Assembly (NCBI GenBank): GCA_028281105.1 | Contig: JANQKQ010000036.1 | Coordinates: 1-54,702 of the forward strand | DNA: 54,702 nt | Direction: 5' to 3' | From: Rhizobiaceae bacterium | Lineage (GTDB): Bacteria; Pseudomonadota; Alphaproteobacteria; Rhizobiales; Rhizobiaceae | Shown: in pieces, positions 33,356 through 43,365 of the stretch | Numbering within the stretch: position 1 is the stretch's first letter | Layout: every line of letters starts with the position of its first letter | Position numbers and translations under genes: made by a program | Notes under the pieces: model-generated | Databases searched by the model: none | The model's input: only the letters and a program-made list of their open reading frames with translations | What the model was told of the DNA's origin: nothing

Positions 33356-35378
33356 CGACGTCGTCCTTGGTTGCTGCTGGTAAGGTGAACTTGAATACGG
33401 TTCCGGGTTTCGAAGTTGATTCAAACCATATGCGACCACCATGCCTTTCGACAATCCTCTGAGCGATGGCCAAGCCAATACCGTTTCCGGAATATTCTTC
33501 TCTGGTATGCAAGCGTTGAAATATCTCGAATATCTTATTCCTGAATTTTGGATCGATGCCGATGCCGTTGTCTTTGACGCAGACCGTTACCCGGTCATCG
33601 GCCGCCTCGGCGCTCACGATGACTTGCGGCGCGGCGTCGGCGGAAAATTTCAAGCCGTTTTGAACCAGGTTCTGCAGCACGCGATAGATAAGCCCCTTGT
33701 CTCCGCGCACCACCGGCAGGTCTGAAAACCCGATCCTGCCGTTCGTTTGCTGCCTGAAGAACTCCAGGTCGCGGGCGACTTCGCCCATGATCTTTTGCAG
33801 ATCGACGGCGACGAAGTCGAACTGTGCGCGCCCGACCCGCGAATATTGCAGCAGGTCGTTGAGCAGGTTCTTCATCCGCGCCGCGCCTTCGACGGCGAAC
33901 CCGATGAACTCGTTGGCGTCCTGATCCAGCCTGTCCTGATAGCGCCGCTTGATCAGTTCGACATAGCTCGACACCATCCGCAGCGGTTCCTGCAAATCGT
34001 GCGAGGCGACGTAGGCGAACTGTTCCAGTTCCTCGTTGGAGCGACGCAGCTCGATCGTCTGCTGTTTCAGGGCTTTCTGGGCGTTCAGAAGCTGGCCGTT
34101 TGCCTCGGTCAGCTCCCTGGTCTGCCCTCGCAGCTGCCCCTCCCGGCGCAACAGCCTGCGCGCGGTGTCCCGGAAGGTTCCAAGCGCTTGCGCCATCTGA
34201 ACGATCTCGTCGTTGCCCGGCACATCGATTTCGACATCCAGATGCCCGTCGGCGAGCTGCAGGGTTCTATCGGTCAACAGATTCAGGCGCGCGACGAGAT
34301 GCCGGGAGATGACGAAGAAGAAGAGGGCGGCGGCGAAGACGACCAGCACGATAAAGACAAGGTAGGCACGGCCGGCGTTGATGGCGCCCGACACGGACAT
34401 GGTCGCCGAGCCGATCTCGGCGTTGGAGGTGGCGACCAGACCGGCCACTGTGGCGCTGATGCGCGCGACCAGTTCTCGGTTCGCGCGACGCAGCCGCCGG
34501 GTCTCTGCGCTCACCTGCAATCGGCGCGCGGACACCGAAAACACACCCTCGCGGTCTTCGGAAATCTCCGTCATCAGCTGCAGGTGCCGCGATGCGCGGC
34601 GGTGGGCGTCCTCGCCGCGAAGCGCTCCGGCAAGGTCGGTCACGGCGCGCAGGTTCCGCTCGAAGCCGGCGCGCTCGCGCTCGACCATGTCGACCGCGAG
34701 CTCCAGCACGACCCGGCCGAGCGCCTCGCCCAGCTGCAACGTTCTGAAGCGGGCCTCGATGAGCCGTTCGATCTGCGCCGCCGCCTCCTGAATGCCGGCA
34801 TAAGAGCCGGCCCGTGTCTCGTCGGCCTGCCCCGTTGAAGATGCGAATGCCTGCGACGCGGTGGCCAGTTCCGCGGTGAGCTCGGCAATCTGCGCCTTCA
34901 GCAGGGTTTCCAGCGCGCCAGAAGCATCCTGCCCGGCCGCGGCCATGGCCTCCTGCCGCTCGATCAGCGCGATCCGCTCCTGGGCCAGCTCGCCCAAGCG
35001 AACGATGTTCGATGCGATTTCACTCAGAAGGCCGTTGATCGCCTCGGCCCGGTCCGATGAGTGGGTTTCCGCCAGCAGCGATCTGATTTCGCCGCGCATG
35101 GCCGCCATCCGGGCTTCGATATCGATCGAGCGCTGGTCCAGCCCCTGCACGGTGCGGACGTCGTCGAAATTGTTGTCTTCGTCGACCAGCGCGTGCGCGG
35201 CCTCGGCCAGATTGCGGATGATCAGCATCGAGGGGAGCGCGCGATCGACGATCTCCTCCTGCGCGCGCTGGATGGCGTGAAACCCCCAGAACGCGACCAG
35301 GGCGGCAACCAGCGACAGGGCTGAGATGATCAAAAAGGCGTAGCGTAACTGTCGTGTAACGCTGGTGCGCGGCTTCAC
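33339..35378 (-). CDS. Membrane sensor histidine kinase
   Basis: 679 residues. Span 1 at about 15-36, a long helical periplasmic sensor (about 40-330, chemoreceptor-like coiled coil), span 2 at about 334-357, HAMP, coiled coil (about 415-450), HisKA with [10 protein letters not shown] (His near 458) and HATPase with [21 protein letters not shown] and [13 protein letters not shown]. The HisKA is of the type found in phytochrome-like kinases, matching the Rcp1-like partner. Ligand unknown. The 297 nt upstream (35379-35675) show no gene. Confidence 0.93.
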   Translation of the reverse strand: MKPRTSVTRQLRYAFLIISALSLVAALVAFWGFHAIQRAQEEIVDRALPSMLIIRNLAEAAHALVDEDNNFDDVRTVQGLDQRSIDIEARMAAMRGEIRSLLAETHSSDRAEAINGLLSEIASNIVRLGELAQERIALIERQEAMAAAGQDASGALETLLKAQIAELTAELATASQAFASSTGQADETRAGSYAGIQEAAAQIERLIEARFRTLQLGEALGRVVLELAVDMVERERAGFERNLRAVTDLAGALRGEDAHRRASRHLQLMTEISEDREGVFSVSARRLQVSAETRRLRRANRELVARISATVAGLVATSNAEIGSATMSVSGAINAGRAYLVFIVLVVFAAALFFFVISRHLVARLNLLTDRTLQLADGHLDVEIDVPGNDEIVQMAQALGTFRDTARRLLRREGQLRGQTRELTEANGQLLNAQKALKQQTIELRRSNEELEQFAYVASHDLQEPLRMVSSYVELIKRRYQDRLDQDANEFIGFAVEGAARMKNLLNDLLQYSRVGRAQFDFVAVDLQKIMGEVARDLEFFRQQTNGRIGFSDLPVVRGDKGLIYRVLQNLVQNGLKFSADAAPQVIVSAEAADDRVTVCVKDNGIGIDPKFRNKIFEIFQRLHTREEYSGNGIGLAIAQRIVERHGGRIWFESTSKPGTVFKFTLPAATKDDVDGRAN

Positions 35379-35675
35379 GCCGGCCTTGGCCCCAGGCGAA
35401 ATCTCGGTCGACTTCCTCTCCTTCCCGACAATCCGCCCTTTTGAACCAAATCTACTGCGATATACGTGGCCTTTAGGTTGCGATACTTGCAGACACGATA
35501 GCCCAAACGGGTTCGTTTGTCAGTTCGGACGGTCTGGGGAAGTGGATGGCTGTGCTCGGCGCGCGAGCACGATGAAGCCGTCAGGTCGCCGGCGACGCGG
35601 CGCTGATCGCAAGTCAGAAGCCGGGACTTTCGCGCAGAACCGTCCGCCGATCGCGGATCGCAGCGGGGTAGGGGC

Positions 35676-35927
35676 CTATCTTGCGCCTTGCTGGCACTTG
35701 GCGGCCTGCCGGCGGGCCGCGCTGGCGAAGCTTCGCACCTGTTCGGAGATCGAGCGCAGGGATTTGCTGACCATCAGCAGGTTCTCGGTGCGCTGCATGG
35801 TCAGCGACAGGTCGCCCGAGACCTTCGGGGGGCCATCATCGATTGCGGAGCGGGACAGTTCCACCCATTCCTGCAGTTTTTGATTGATTTCCCTCATACG
35901 CAACGCGTCCGCATCCGCTACCGACAT
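35676..35927 (-). CDS. Small helical protein, unknown
   Basis: 83 residues from ATG 35927, backed by AGGAGGG upstream. Entirely helical and polar (INQKLQEWVELSRSAIDDG, TENLLMVSKSLRSISEQVRS), with one cysteine near the end. No family recognised. It is flanked by signalling genes and could be a small adaptor or regulator; no direct evidence. Confidence 0.65.
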   Translation of the reverse strand: MSVADADALRMREINQKLQEWVELSRSAIDDGPPKVSGDLSLTMQRTENLLMVSKSLRSISEQVRSFASAARRQAAKCQQGAR

Positions 35928-36159
35928 TGCTGCCCTCCTGGAACCAAAAACGAACCGCCTGCCCGAATCGGGCCGCCGATTGTTTTGCGCCGGCACGGTT
36001 AACGTTCGCTTAACACGCTGATTAGGTCCGACGCTCCGCAACGGCGGCAGCCGGCCGACCAAGACGTGTTATCTGATTTGCCAATTTTGCAAAAGAAAAT
36101 TTCACATGGAAACAATGCGTTGGACCGGGACGGCCTTGCGTGTGCGTTGACTCGATTCT

Positions 36160-36202
36160 CGGACCGGACGGCAGGTCTTTGACGCCGCCGGTCCGTTTTT
36201 TT
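36160..36202 (+). terminator. Strong intrinsic terminator in the leader of the CheB-CheR kinase gene
   Basis: CGGACCGG pairs with CCGGTCCG, with an inner CGGC/GCCG stem, followed by TTTTTTT. No plus-strand gene ends here, so it belongs either to a small RNA transcribed from about 36060-36150 or to an attenuator 140 nt before the next start. The 35928-36342 gap contains no other gene. Confidence 0.85.
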
Positions 36203-36342
36203 GGCTGTGGACATCGGTTCGGCGGAGGGCGAATTCTCAACTTCGAGTGGCGCAGTTGTGATAACTTGCAACCGCTTCAAAGGGCGTAGGAGGCAGCACA
36301 AAGTAGGGCGGAACGACCATTGCAAGTCATCGGGAGGCCGCG

Positions 36343-39300
36343 ATGACGACCAAAAAAGGTGGTTCTGGAACCAGCAAGGCAGGAACGCCGCCCAAGACTG
36401 CGAAGAACCCGCCCAAAGCCGGTTCGCGCCGCGTGAGCGAGGCCGGCGCCAAGGTTTCGACCACCAAGGCGGCCCGCGCCAAGGCAACCCGCGCCAAGCC
36501 GTCGCGCGGCAAGTCCGCGGGCGCGGCCAAAGCAGGCGCGGTCAAAGAAGGCGCGGTCAAGGCAACCGCCGCCAAGAGACGGAAGACGGCAACGACGGAC
36601 GTGCGCAAGGAGCCCGTCCGCGTCGTTGCGATCGGCGCGTCTGCCGGCGGTCTTGAGCCCGTGGAGCGCTTTTTCGACGCGATGCCCGTCGATTCCGGCC
36701 TGGCCTTCGTCATCATCCAGCATCTGTCGCCCGATTTCCGCTCGATGATGGACCAGTTGCTGGCCCGTCACTCGACCATGATGATCGTCCACGCCGAGGA
36801 CGGCATGGAGCTGGAGGCGAACGTCGTCTACCTCAATCCCCCGCGAACCGACCTCACGCTTGAGAAGGGCAGGCTGCGCACCCGCGAGCATTTGAATCCC
36901 GACATTCTAAGCCTGCCGATCGATTCATTCTTCCACTCCCTGGCCGCCGACCAGAAACAGAACGCCATCGGCATCATCATGTCGGGAACCGGCAGCGACG
37001 GCTCGCGCGGCGGCCAGTCGATCCGGGCCACCGGCGGAACGCTGATCGTCCAGGATCCGATATCGGCCAAGTTCGATTCCATGCCGCGCGCGGCGATGGA
37101 GCGCAACGCCGCGTCGGTGATCGCGCTGCCGCAGGAGATGCCGAACCTGCTGTCGCGCCTGATCGCCGGCGACAACATCGAGCCGCCGAAACCCGAAGAG
37201 CTGCTTGAAGACGATCCCGAGCGGATGATCCTGGGCCTGCTGCAGCGCCGCTACGGCGCCGATTTCGGCTACTACAAGCAGGCCACCGTCGGCCGGCGCA
37301 TCCACCGCCGCGCGCTGCTCAACCAGATCCAGAGCGTCGAAACCTACGCGCAGATGGTCGCCAAGGACAACGAGGAGCTCGAGGCGCTCTACTGCGATCT
37401 GCTGATCGGCGTGACCGCCTTCTTCCGCGACATGGAGGCGTTCGACGAGTTGGCGGTCAAGATCCTGCCCGACCTGACCCGCGTGATGTCGGCCGAGCGC
37501 CCGCTCCGGGTCTGGGTGGCCGGCTGCGCCAGCGGCGAGGAGCCGTACTCACTGGCGATCCTGATCAGCGAGTTCGCCCGCAAGCACGACTTGACCCTCA
37601 ACCTGAAGATTTTCGCAACCGACATTCACTTCAATTCGCTGGAGGTCGCCGGGCTGGGCCTTTATCCCAAGGACAGTCTCAAAGGCGTGCCGGAATCGCT
37701 GATCAACGACTATTTCGACGTCATCGGCGAGCGCTACCAGGTCAAGCAGAGCCTGCGCAAACTGGTCGTGTTCTCGCCGCACAATCTGATCAAGGACCCG
37801 CCGTTCACCCGAATGGACCTGGTGACCTGCCGCAATCTGCTGATCTATCTGGACGACACCGCGCAACGCAAGGTGCTGGCGCTGTTCCACTTCGCGCTGC
37901 GAAAGGACGGCACGCTGTTCCTTGGCCCGAGCGAGACCACGAGCGATTTCGCCGACGAGTTCGTAACCGTCTCCAAGAAATGGAGGATCTTCCGCAAGGC
38001 CCGCGACATCCGACTGCGCGAGTCGACCCAGCTGCTGCCGCTCTCCAGCACCGACGACCATTCCGCCGAAACCGAACAGCGCCTGTCGGAAAGCCGCACC
38101 TCGGCGCTGGCCGGCCTGCACGGAACCGTCGCCCAGCGCCAGATGCTGGTGCGCGCCTACGACAAGATGCTGGACAGGTTCGCGCCGCCCAGCCTGTTGA
38201 CCGACCGCAACGGCGAACTCGTCCACATCTTCGGCAATGCGGACGCTTTCCTTCAGTTCAAGAAGGGCGTGTTCTCCAAGCGGATCGTCGACGTTCTGAT
38301 CCCGGATTTGAAGCTGGTGGTCAGCGCCGGTCTGGAACGCGCGCTGGCCCAGCACATGGTGCCGTTTCAACGCAAGGTCACCATCAAGCTTCCCGGCGGC
38401 AACGAAAAATCGATCAATGTCGGCATCGAGAAGCTCGCCGCCGAAGGCGCCTTCGCGGAGTTTGTGCTGGTCACCCTGGAGCGGGTCAAGCCGCGCGAGC
38501 TGCCCCCCGCCCAGGTCAGCGGCGTCGAGGAGGCGGACCACGCCTTCTACGCCCACCGCGTGGCCGAGCTGGAGCGCGATCTGAAGATCACCGAGGAAAG
38601 CCTGCAGAGCACGATCGAGGAGTTAGAGACCAGCAACGAGGAACTACAAGCCACCAACGAGGAGCTGATGGCCTCTAACGAGGAGCTCCAGAGCACCAAC
38701 GAGGAACTGCATTCGGTCAACGAGGAACTGTACACGGTCAGCGCCGAGCACCAGCGCAAGATCGAGGAACTGACCGAACTCACCGATGACATGGACAACC
38801 TGCTGCGGGCCACCGACATCGGGACCATCTTTCTGGATTCCGAGCAGCAGATCAGGCGATTCACGCCGGCGGCCGGGCAGACCTTCAACCTGGTCGAGTA
38901 CGACATCGGCCGCCCGCTCAGCCACATCACCTACCGGTTCTCGTACGACGGGCTGCTTGCCGACGTCGACAAGGTGCGCATCAGCGGCACGGCGATTCAA
39001 AAGCGGATCGAGGTCGACGGGCGGGCCTATTTCCTGAGGCTCCTGCCCTATCGCAGCGACCGCGAAGAGTCCTCCGGCGCGGTCCTGACCATGGTCGACA
39101 TTCAGGACCTCGAAGACGCCAAGGTCGAGCTGGCGCGCCAGCAGCGGCTGTACGAGAGCGTGGTGCAGCACCAGTCCGACATGATCTGCCGATTCACGCC
39201 CGACACCACCTTGACCTTCGTAAACGACGCCTTCTGCCGCTATTACGCCTCGACGGAGGCCGAGCTGCTGGGATCGAAGTTCATCGACACCGTGCCGGCG

Positions 39301-40635
39301 GGCGAACGCAAGGCCGCCCGAAAGACGCTCGCGGCCCTTGAAGCCGGCATGACCAACCAGTACGAGCACCGCGACGCCCGGCCCGGTGGCAAGACGACTT
39401 GGCTGCAATGGCACCGCCACGCCATCGCCGACGGCGAAGGAGGGGTCGCCGAAATCCAGGCGGTCGGCCGCGACATCACCGCGCTCAAGCAGGCGCAGGA
39501 AGAACTGGTGGAGCTCAACGAGAAGCTCAGCGCGGAAGAGGAGCGCTTCCGCCAGCTCTACACCAACACCCCGATCATGATGCACTCGCTCGACGAGGAC
39601 CAGGTCATCATCGAGGCGAGCGAATATTGGTTCAACACCATGGGCTACCGGCCCGAGGAGGTGATCGGCCGCCAGGTCTATGAGTTCCTGACCGAGGACT
39701 CCCGAAGACGGGCCCGCGAACAAGTGCTGCCGGCGTTCCGCGAGCTGGGGTACTGCGCGGACGTGCCCTATCAGATGATCAAGAAGGACGGCCAGATCAT
39801 CGACGTGCGGCTGTCGGCCATCATCGATACCGGAAGCGCCGGGGCGGCCACCCGCAGCCTGGCCGTGGTCATCGAGGTCACCGAGCAACTGCGGGCGGAG
39901 CGGGCGCTCGAAGCCCAGAACGCCGAACTGGCGCGCATCAACGACAACCTCAACCAGTTCGCGCACATCGTCAGCCACGACCTGACGGGTCCCTTGCGGG
40001 CGATCGAGCACACCACCAACTGGATCGAGGAGGACGCCACCCCCGAGGCCCGGCGCGAGATCCAGGAACACATCGACCGGCTGAAGGATCAGGTCACCCA
40101 CCTGGGCAGCCTGCTGGGCGATCTACTGGAGTATTCGCGAGCGGGGTCCAGCCAGCACGCCGCCGAGCAGATCAACCTGCCGCGCGCGCTCAACGACATT
40201 TTCGACGTGCTGGGCAAGCCCGCGGGCATGAAGCTGGAAGTGCGGTCCATGCCCACCGACATCATCACCTACCGCGCGCCGCTGTTGCTGGTGTTCCGCA
40301 ACCTGATCGAGAACGCGGTCAAGTATCACGATCGCAAGAAGGGCAGGATCACGGTCGGCGCCGAAGACATGGCAGACCACTGGGTCTTCTCGGTCGAGGA
40401 CGACGGACCGGGCATCGATCCCGAATTTCACGAGAAGATCCTGCTGCCGTTCCGAAAGCTGGAGCGCAAGGACAAGACGCCCGGCAACGGCATGGGGCTG
40501 GCGCTGGTCAAGAAGGCGGTTGATTCCAACGGCGGTGAATTGTCGATCATCTCCAATCCGGCCGAGCGGACCGGCACCCGCTTCCGCTTCACCTGGCCAA
40601 AGGACAGGGAGCCCTCGCTGATCGCGGCCGAGTGA
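36343..40635 (+). CDS. CheB-CheR-PAS histidine kinase fusion with lysine/alanine-rich N-terminus
   Basis: 1430 residues. Residues 1-90 are a histone H1-like tail (repeated KA, AKA, RGK). CheB methylesterase about 93-275 (GASAGG with Ser100, [19 protein letters not shown]). CheR methyltransferase about 285-560 ([35 protein letters not shown]). A coiled coil of NEEL repeats at about 746-815. PAS domains about 820-1190. HisKA with [11 protein letters not shown] (His near 1211) and HATPase ([31 protein letters not shown]). Such fusions combine chemotaxis-like methylation enzymes with a kinase in soluble signalling hubs. No receiver within; the receiver genes downstream on the other strand are candidate partners. 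Confidence 0.93.
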   Translation: MTTKKGGSGTSKAGTPPKTAKNPPKAGSRRVSEAGAKVSTTKAARAKATRAKPSRGKSAGAAKAGAVKEGAVKATAAKRRKTATTDVRKEPVRVVAIGASAGGLEPVERFFDAMPVDSGLAFVIIQHLSPDFRSMMDQLLARHSTMMIVHAEDGMELEANVVYLNPPRTDLTLEKGRLRTREHLNPDILSLPIDSFFHSLAADQKQNAIGIIMSGTGSDGSRGGQSIRATGGTLIVQDPISAKFDSMPRAAMERNAASVIALPQEMPNLLSRLIAGDNIEPPKPEELLEDDPERMILGLLQRRYGADFGYYKQATVGRRIHRRALLNQIQSVETYAQMVAKDNEELEALYCDLLIGVTAFFRDMEAFDELAVKILPDLTRVMSAERPLRVWVAGCASGEEPYSLAILISEFARKHDLTLNLKIFATDIHFNSLEVAGLGLYPKDSLKGVPESLINDYFDVIGERYQVKQSLRKLVVFSPHNLIKDPPFTRMDLVTCRNLLIYLDDTAQRKVLALFHFALRKDGTLFLGPSETTSDFADEFVTVSKKWRIFRKARDIRLRESTQLLPLSSTDDHSAETEQRLSESRTSALAGLHGTVAQRQMLVRAYDKMLDRFAPPSLLTDRNGELVHIFGNADAFLQFKKGVFSKRIVDVLIPDLKLVVSAGLERALAQHMVPFQRKVTIKLPGGNEKSINVGIEKLAAEGAFAEFVLVTLERVKPRELPPAQVSGVEEADHAFYAHRVAELERDLKITEESLQSTIEELETSNEELQATNEELMASNEELQSTNEELHSVNEELYTVSAEHQRKIEELTELTDDMDNLLRATDIGTIFLDSEQQIRRFTPAAGQTFNLVEYDIGRPLSHITYRFSYDGLLADVDKVRISGTAIQKRIEVDGRAYFLRLLPYRSDREESSGAVLTMVDIQDLEDAKVELARQQRLYESVVQHQSDMICRFTPDTTLTFVNDAFCRYYASTEAELLGSKFIDTVPAGERKAARKTLAALEAGMTNQYEHRDARPGGKTTWLQWHRHAIADGEGGVAEIQAVGRDITALKQAQEELVELNEKLSAEEERFRQLYTNTPIMMHSLDEDQVIIEASEYWFNTMGYRPEEVIGRQVYEFLTEDSRRRAREQVLPAFRELGYCADVPYQMIKKDGQIIDVRLSAIIDTGSAGAATRSLAVVIEVTEQLRAERALEAQNAELARINDNLNQFAHIVSHDLTGPLRAIEHTTNWIEEDATPEARREIQEHIDRLKDQVTHLGSLLGDLLEYSRAGSSQHAAEQINLPRALNDIFDVLGKPAGMKLEVRSMPTDIITYRAPLLLVFRNLIENAVKYHDRKKGRITVGAEDMADHWVFSVEDDGPGIDPEFHEKILLPFRKLERKDKTPGNGMGLALVKKAVDSNGGELSIISNPAERTGTRFRFTWPKDREPSLIAAE

Positions 40636-40708
40636 GTTGGCGGATGGTTGTGGGGCATTTCGAGGTTTCATTGAAACACTGAAATGTTCGCTACCTTTGT
40701 CTTTACGC

Positions 40709-40728
40709 ACTTTCGCGAGCGCGAAAGT
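40709..40728. terminator. Possible bidirectional hairpin between convergent genes
   Basis: ACTTTCGCG-AG-CGCGAAAGT, a perfect inverted repeat between the stop codons of two convergent genes. It lacks a clear T run on either side, so termination is only suggested. Confidence 0.45.
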
Positions 40729-40751
40729 CTGCAACTTTTGCTGAAAGTGCT

Positions 40752-41210
40752 CTAATTGGGCAGCTGCACCGCATCGCAATAGTCGAAGACCATATGGACG
40801 CTGCGGGCGAGTTCGGCCGCCGGCGCATGCTTGGTCAGGTAGCCGGCCACATTGTGCCGGTAGGCGGCGCGGATATCGCCCGCCAGCCGGGAGCTTGAAA
40901 ACACAAAGATCACTGAGTCGCGCAGCTCCTCGTCCTCGCGAATCTTGCTGATCATCTCATGGCCGGACATGCCCGGCATGTTGAGATCGGTCAGGATGAC
41001 GAACGGTCTGCTCGCCGGCTTCTTGCCGCGAAGGATGTCGAGCGCCTCGGCCCCGTCGCGCGCGACCGACAGATCGAGGTCGCCGCCGTGATTGGCCAGG
41101 CATCTTCGCACGAACAGCACGTCGGTCTCGTCATCTTCGACGAGAAGAAGCTGCGGCGTCCTGCGCGTCAGCTTGTCGAAATCTTCCGATACGTCGTTGG
41201 CTGATTTCAT
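40752..41210 (-). CDS. Single-domain response regulator
   Basis: 152 residues, receiver only: VEDDETD (24-30), phospho-acceptor Asp75 in ILTDLNMPGMSG, FVFSSSRLAGD and Lys in GYLTKHAP. The start overlaps the stop of the upstream hybrid kinase gene by 4 nt (ATGA), so they are cotranscribed. It probably receives phosphate from that kinase or from the CheB-CheR kinase opposite. Confidence 0.92.
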   Translation of the reverse strand: MKSANDVSEDFDKLTRRTPQLLLVEDDETDVLFVRRCLANHGGDLDLSVARDGAEALDILRGKKPASRPFVILTDLNMPGMSGHEMISKIREDEELRDSVIFVFSSSRLAGDIRAAYRHNVAGYLTKHAPAAELARSVHMVFDYCDAVQLPN

Positions 41211-42490
41211 TGGTTTTGCGATCTTTCCATTGGGATGATGTCCGCGCCCGGGCTTTCCTGGCCGGACGGGATCTTGAACGTGACCGTCGTTCCCTCGCCG
41301 GGCGCGCTGTGTATGTCCAGCTTGCCGCCGTGCCGCTCCAAGATGTCGACGACGATGGGAAGCCCGATGCCGGTGCCGTCCTGGGCCAGTTCAGGAGGAA
41401 GGCTGACCCGGCGAAACGGAAGCAGCACGATCTTCACATCGTCCGCGCTCATTCCTATTCCGTTGTCGTCAACGCGAATTTCGCCGGAGCCGCGGTGTTC
41501 GCGCACGCGAACGCCGATCCGTCCGCCGGGGGGCGTGTATTTGACCGCGTTCGACAGCACGTTGAGGATCGCCTGGGTGAGCATCGGCGGCTGGCAGTTC
41601 GCCATCACCGCATCGTCGGGCAGCGACAGATCGATCTGGTGCCCGCGCATCTTCGCCGACATTTTGACCATCGCGGCCGCGCGGCGCGCCAGGTCGCGCA
41701 GGTCGGCCTGCTCGAACGCCATCCGCCCGAAGGTTCCCTGGCCGGCCGAGTGGTAGATCAGGTTGTTGAGCACTTCCAGCAGGTGGGTGCCGCCGGCGCG
41801 GATGTTGAGCGCACACTCGGCGTATTTCTTCGCCTCGTCCGGGCCGAACAGCTGCTCGGAAATCACCTCGGCATAACCGAGAATGGCGTTGAGCGGCGTC
41901 TTGAGATCGTGGCTCATCCTGGCGAAGAAGTCGGCCTTGGCCCGATTGGCGCTGTGAAGATCGTTGATCGCCTGCTTGAGCTGCGCCTCGAGCGCGAACG
42001 TGTGCAGCGCGTATCGGATGGTCGTCTCCAGCAGCGCCGGATTGAGCTCGTTCTTGTCGAGACAGTTGATCGCCCCGGCGCGCAGGCCGATCTGGCGCAC
42101 GTCCTGTCCCGCCGTGCCCGTCAGCAGGATGACCGGAGCCGACCCCAGCCTGCCCCCTAAATCGTCGATCGCATGCACGCCGATCTCGGTGTCGAGCCAG
42201 TAGTCCACCAAGATGACGTCGAAGTTGCGGTCCGCCGACATGCGGCGCGCGGCACCCAGATCGGCGGCATGAAACGCATCGGCGTGGAACGTGTCCATCG
42301 ACCGCAGCATCCGGTTGACGATCTGAAAGTCGGCCTTGGAGTCCTCGATATACAGAAGATCGATGTGCCGCGGCTCGACCAGCCCGTCATCGTAAGGCTC
42401 CGGCTCGAGCGAGAACTCGCCGTCCTCAAACGCCTCATTTGCGATCGGTGATGCCAGTGCGGGGTCCATGGGCTGCTCCGGAGTTCCCAA
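41207..42490 (-). CDS. Receiver-histidine kinase hybrid
   Basis: 427 residues (ATG 42469 is an alternative start, 7 residues shorter). N-terminal receiver about 43-160 with YIEDSKAD and Asp96 in VILVDYW. Then HisKA with RMSHDLKTPLNAILG (His194) and HATPase (NVLSNAVKYTP, RVDDNGIGMS, GTGIGLPIVVDIL). No spans, so cytoplasmic; input is probably phosphotransfer to the receiver. It is first in an operon with the single receiver. Read with the neighbours it suggests a multi-step relay. Confidence 0.92.
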   Translation of the reverse strand: MGTPEQPMDPALASPIANEAFEDGEFSLEPEPYDDGLVEPRHIDLLYIEDSKADFQIVNRMLRSMDTFHADAFHAADLGAARRMSADRNFDVILVDYWLDTEIGVHAIDDLGGRLGSAPVILLTGTAGQDVRQIGLRAGAINCLDKNELNPALLETTIRYALHTFALEAQLKQAINDLHSANRAKADFFARMSHDLKTPLNAILGYAEVISEQLFGPDEAKKYAECALNIRAGGTHLLEVLNNLIYHSAGQGTFGRMAFEQADLRDLARRAAAMVKMSAKMRGHQIDLSLPDDAVMANCQPPMLTQAILNVLSNAVKYTPPGGRIGVRVREHRGSGEIRVDDNGIGMSADDVKIVLLPFRRVSLPPELAQDGTGIGLPIVVDILERHGGKLDIHSAPGEGTTVTFKIPSGQESPGADIIPMERSQNQ

Positions 42491-42625
42491 AACACTCCGC
42501 CCACAACGCCGCCGCCGAACGAACCGACCCCTGCTGGCCCCCGGCGAATCACTTGCCCTTTGAACTTAAAGGAGAATGTCACGGTTTTCCACAGGCGGGC
42601 CGGACGGGCCGCTTGCCGGCCCGCG

Positions 42626-42898
42626 TTACCGGAACAGGTCCGCATGCGTGCCGGTGCGCACCAAGCCTAGGACGCCTTCTTCCTCGAGGTCGTAGATCAG
42701 CAGCCAGTCGGGTGCGATGTGGCACTCCCAGTAACCGGTATACTCGCCGACAAGTTTGTGCGGCCGGCAACGATCGGGAAGCGGACTGTTGTTACGCAGC
42801 AGATCAAGCACGTCTGCCAGAAGCGAGTCGTCATTACCACGCCGCCGGCAACGTTTCAGGTCGCGCTTGAATTTCTTGGATAGACGCAGTTGGCGCAT
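42626..42898 (-). CDS. YafQ-family mRNA interferase toxin
   Basis: 90 residues, RelE superfamily YafQ branch: LSKKFKRDLKRCRRRG, core DRCRPHKLVGEYTGYWECHI, PDWLLIYDLEE and C-terminal LVRTGTHADLF with the conserved His-x3-Phe ending. It cleaves mRNA on the ribosome in the family. It lies 6 nt downstream of its antitoxin gene. Confidence 0.9.
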   Translation of the reverse strand: MRQLRLSKKFKRDLKRCRRRGNDDSLLADVLDLLRNNSPLPDRCRPHKLVGEYTGYWECHIAPDWLLIYDLEEEGVLGLVRTGTHADLFR

Positions 42899-42904
42899 GC
42901 GCTG

Positions 42905-43186
42905 CTAGCCATCCGATTCACCCGCAATATCGGCAAACATCTCTTCGGGGCTGTCGTAAGTGGACAGGGTGCCGGCACGCTTCTCGCTTTCATATTCCCT
43001 GATCGCGGCGATCGTCTCATCGTTGGGAATACGCGCGTCGAAGGGCAGTCCCTGGCGCATGACAAGCTGACGGAAGGTCATGGTCATGAACTCGGTGTTC
43101 GATATGCCGATCTGGCGCAGCACTTCCTCCCCCTGCTTCTTGAGAGTGGGTTCAATGCGCGCCTGCAACAGGGCGGTCTTGGCCAT
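42905..43186 (-). CDS. DinJ/RelB-family antitoxin
   Basis: 93 residues from ATG 43186 (GGAAAC upstream). Ribbon-helix-helix N-terminus (TALLQARIEPTLKKQGEEVL, GISNTEFMTMTFRQLV) and an acidic toxin-binding tail. The upstream 24-bp palindrome is its likely operator. Confidence 0.9.
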   Translation of the reverse strand: MAKTALLQARIEPTLKKQGEEVLRQIGISNTEFMTMTFRQLVMRQGLPFDARIPNDETIAAIREYESEKRAGTLSTYDSPEEMFADIAGESDG

Positions 43187-43226
43187 TTTGTTTCCAAACA
43201 CGATTCGACGATTGTCCGACAATGAA

Positions 43227-43250
43227 GATGTAATACAAACGTATTACATC
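43227..43250. promoter_or_regulatory. Operator palindrome of the dinJ-yafQ-type pair
   Basis: GATGTAATAC-AAAC-GTATTACATC: ten perfectly paired bases on each side of a 4-nt centre, about 40 nt before the antitoxin start. Fits autoregulation by a ribbon-helix-helix antitoxin dimer pair. Confidence 0.75.
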
Positions 43251-43365
43251 CGCAAGTCCGACCGCGAAGCCCATCTGCCAACGCCTCGCGCCGCCGCGAT
43301 TTCGCACCGAATGAGTTGGGAAGGGTTCGCAAAGCGCCAGGCGGTGGCCCCTGCTACGGCGCCGT

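Noticed and set aside
40665-40677. GTTTCATTGAAAC palindrome as an operator
   Set aside because: It lies between two convergent stop codons, where no promoter is expected; more likely chance or part of transcript ends.
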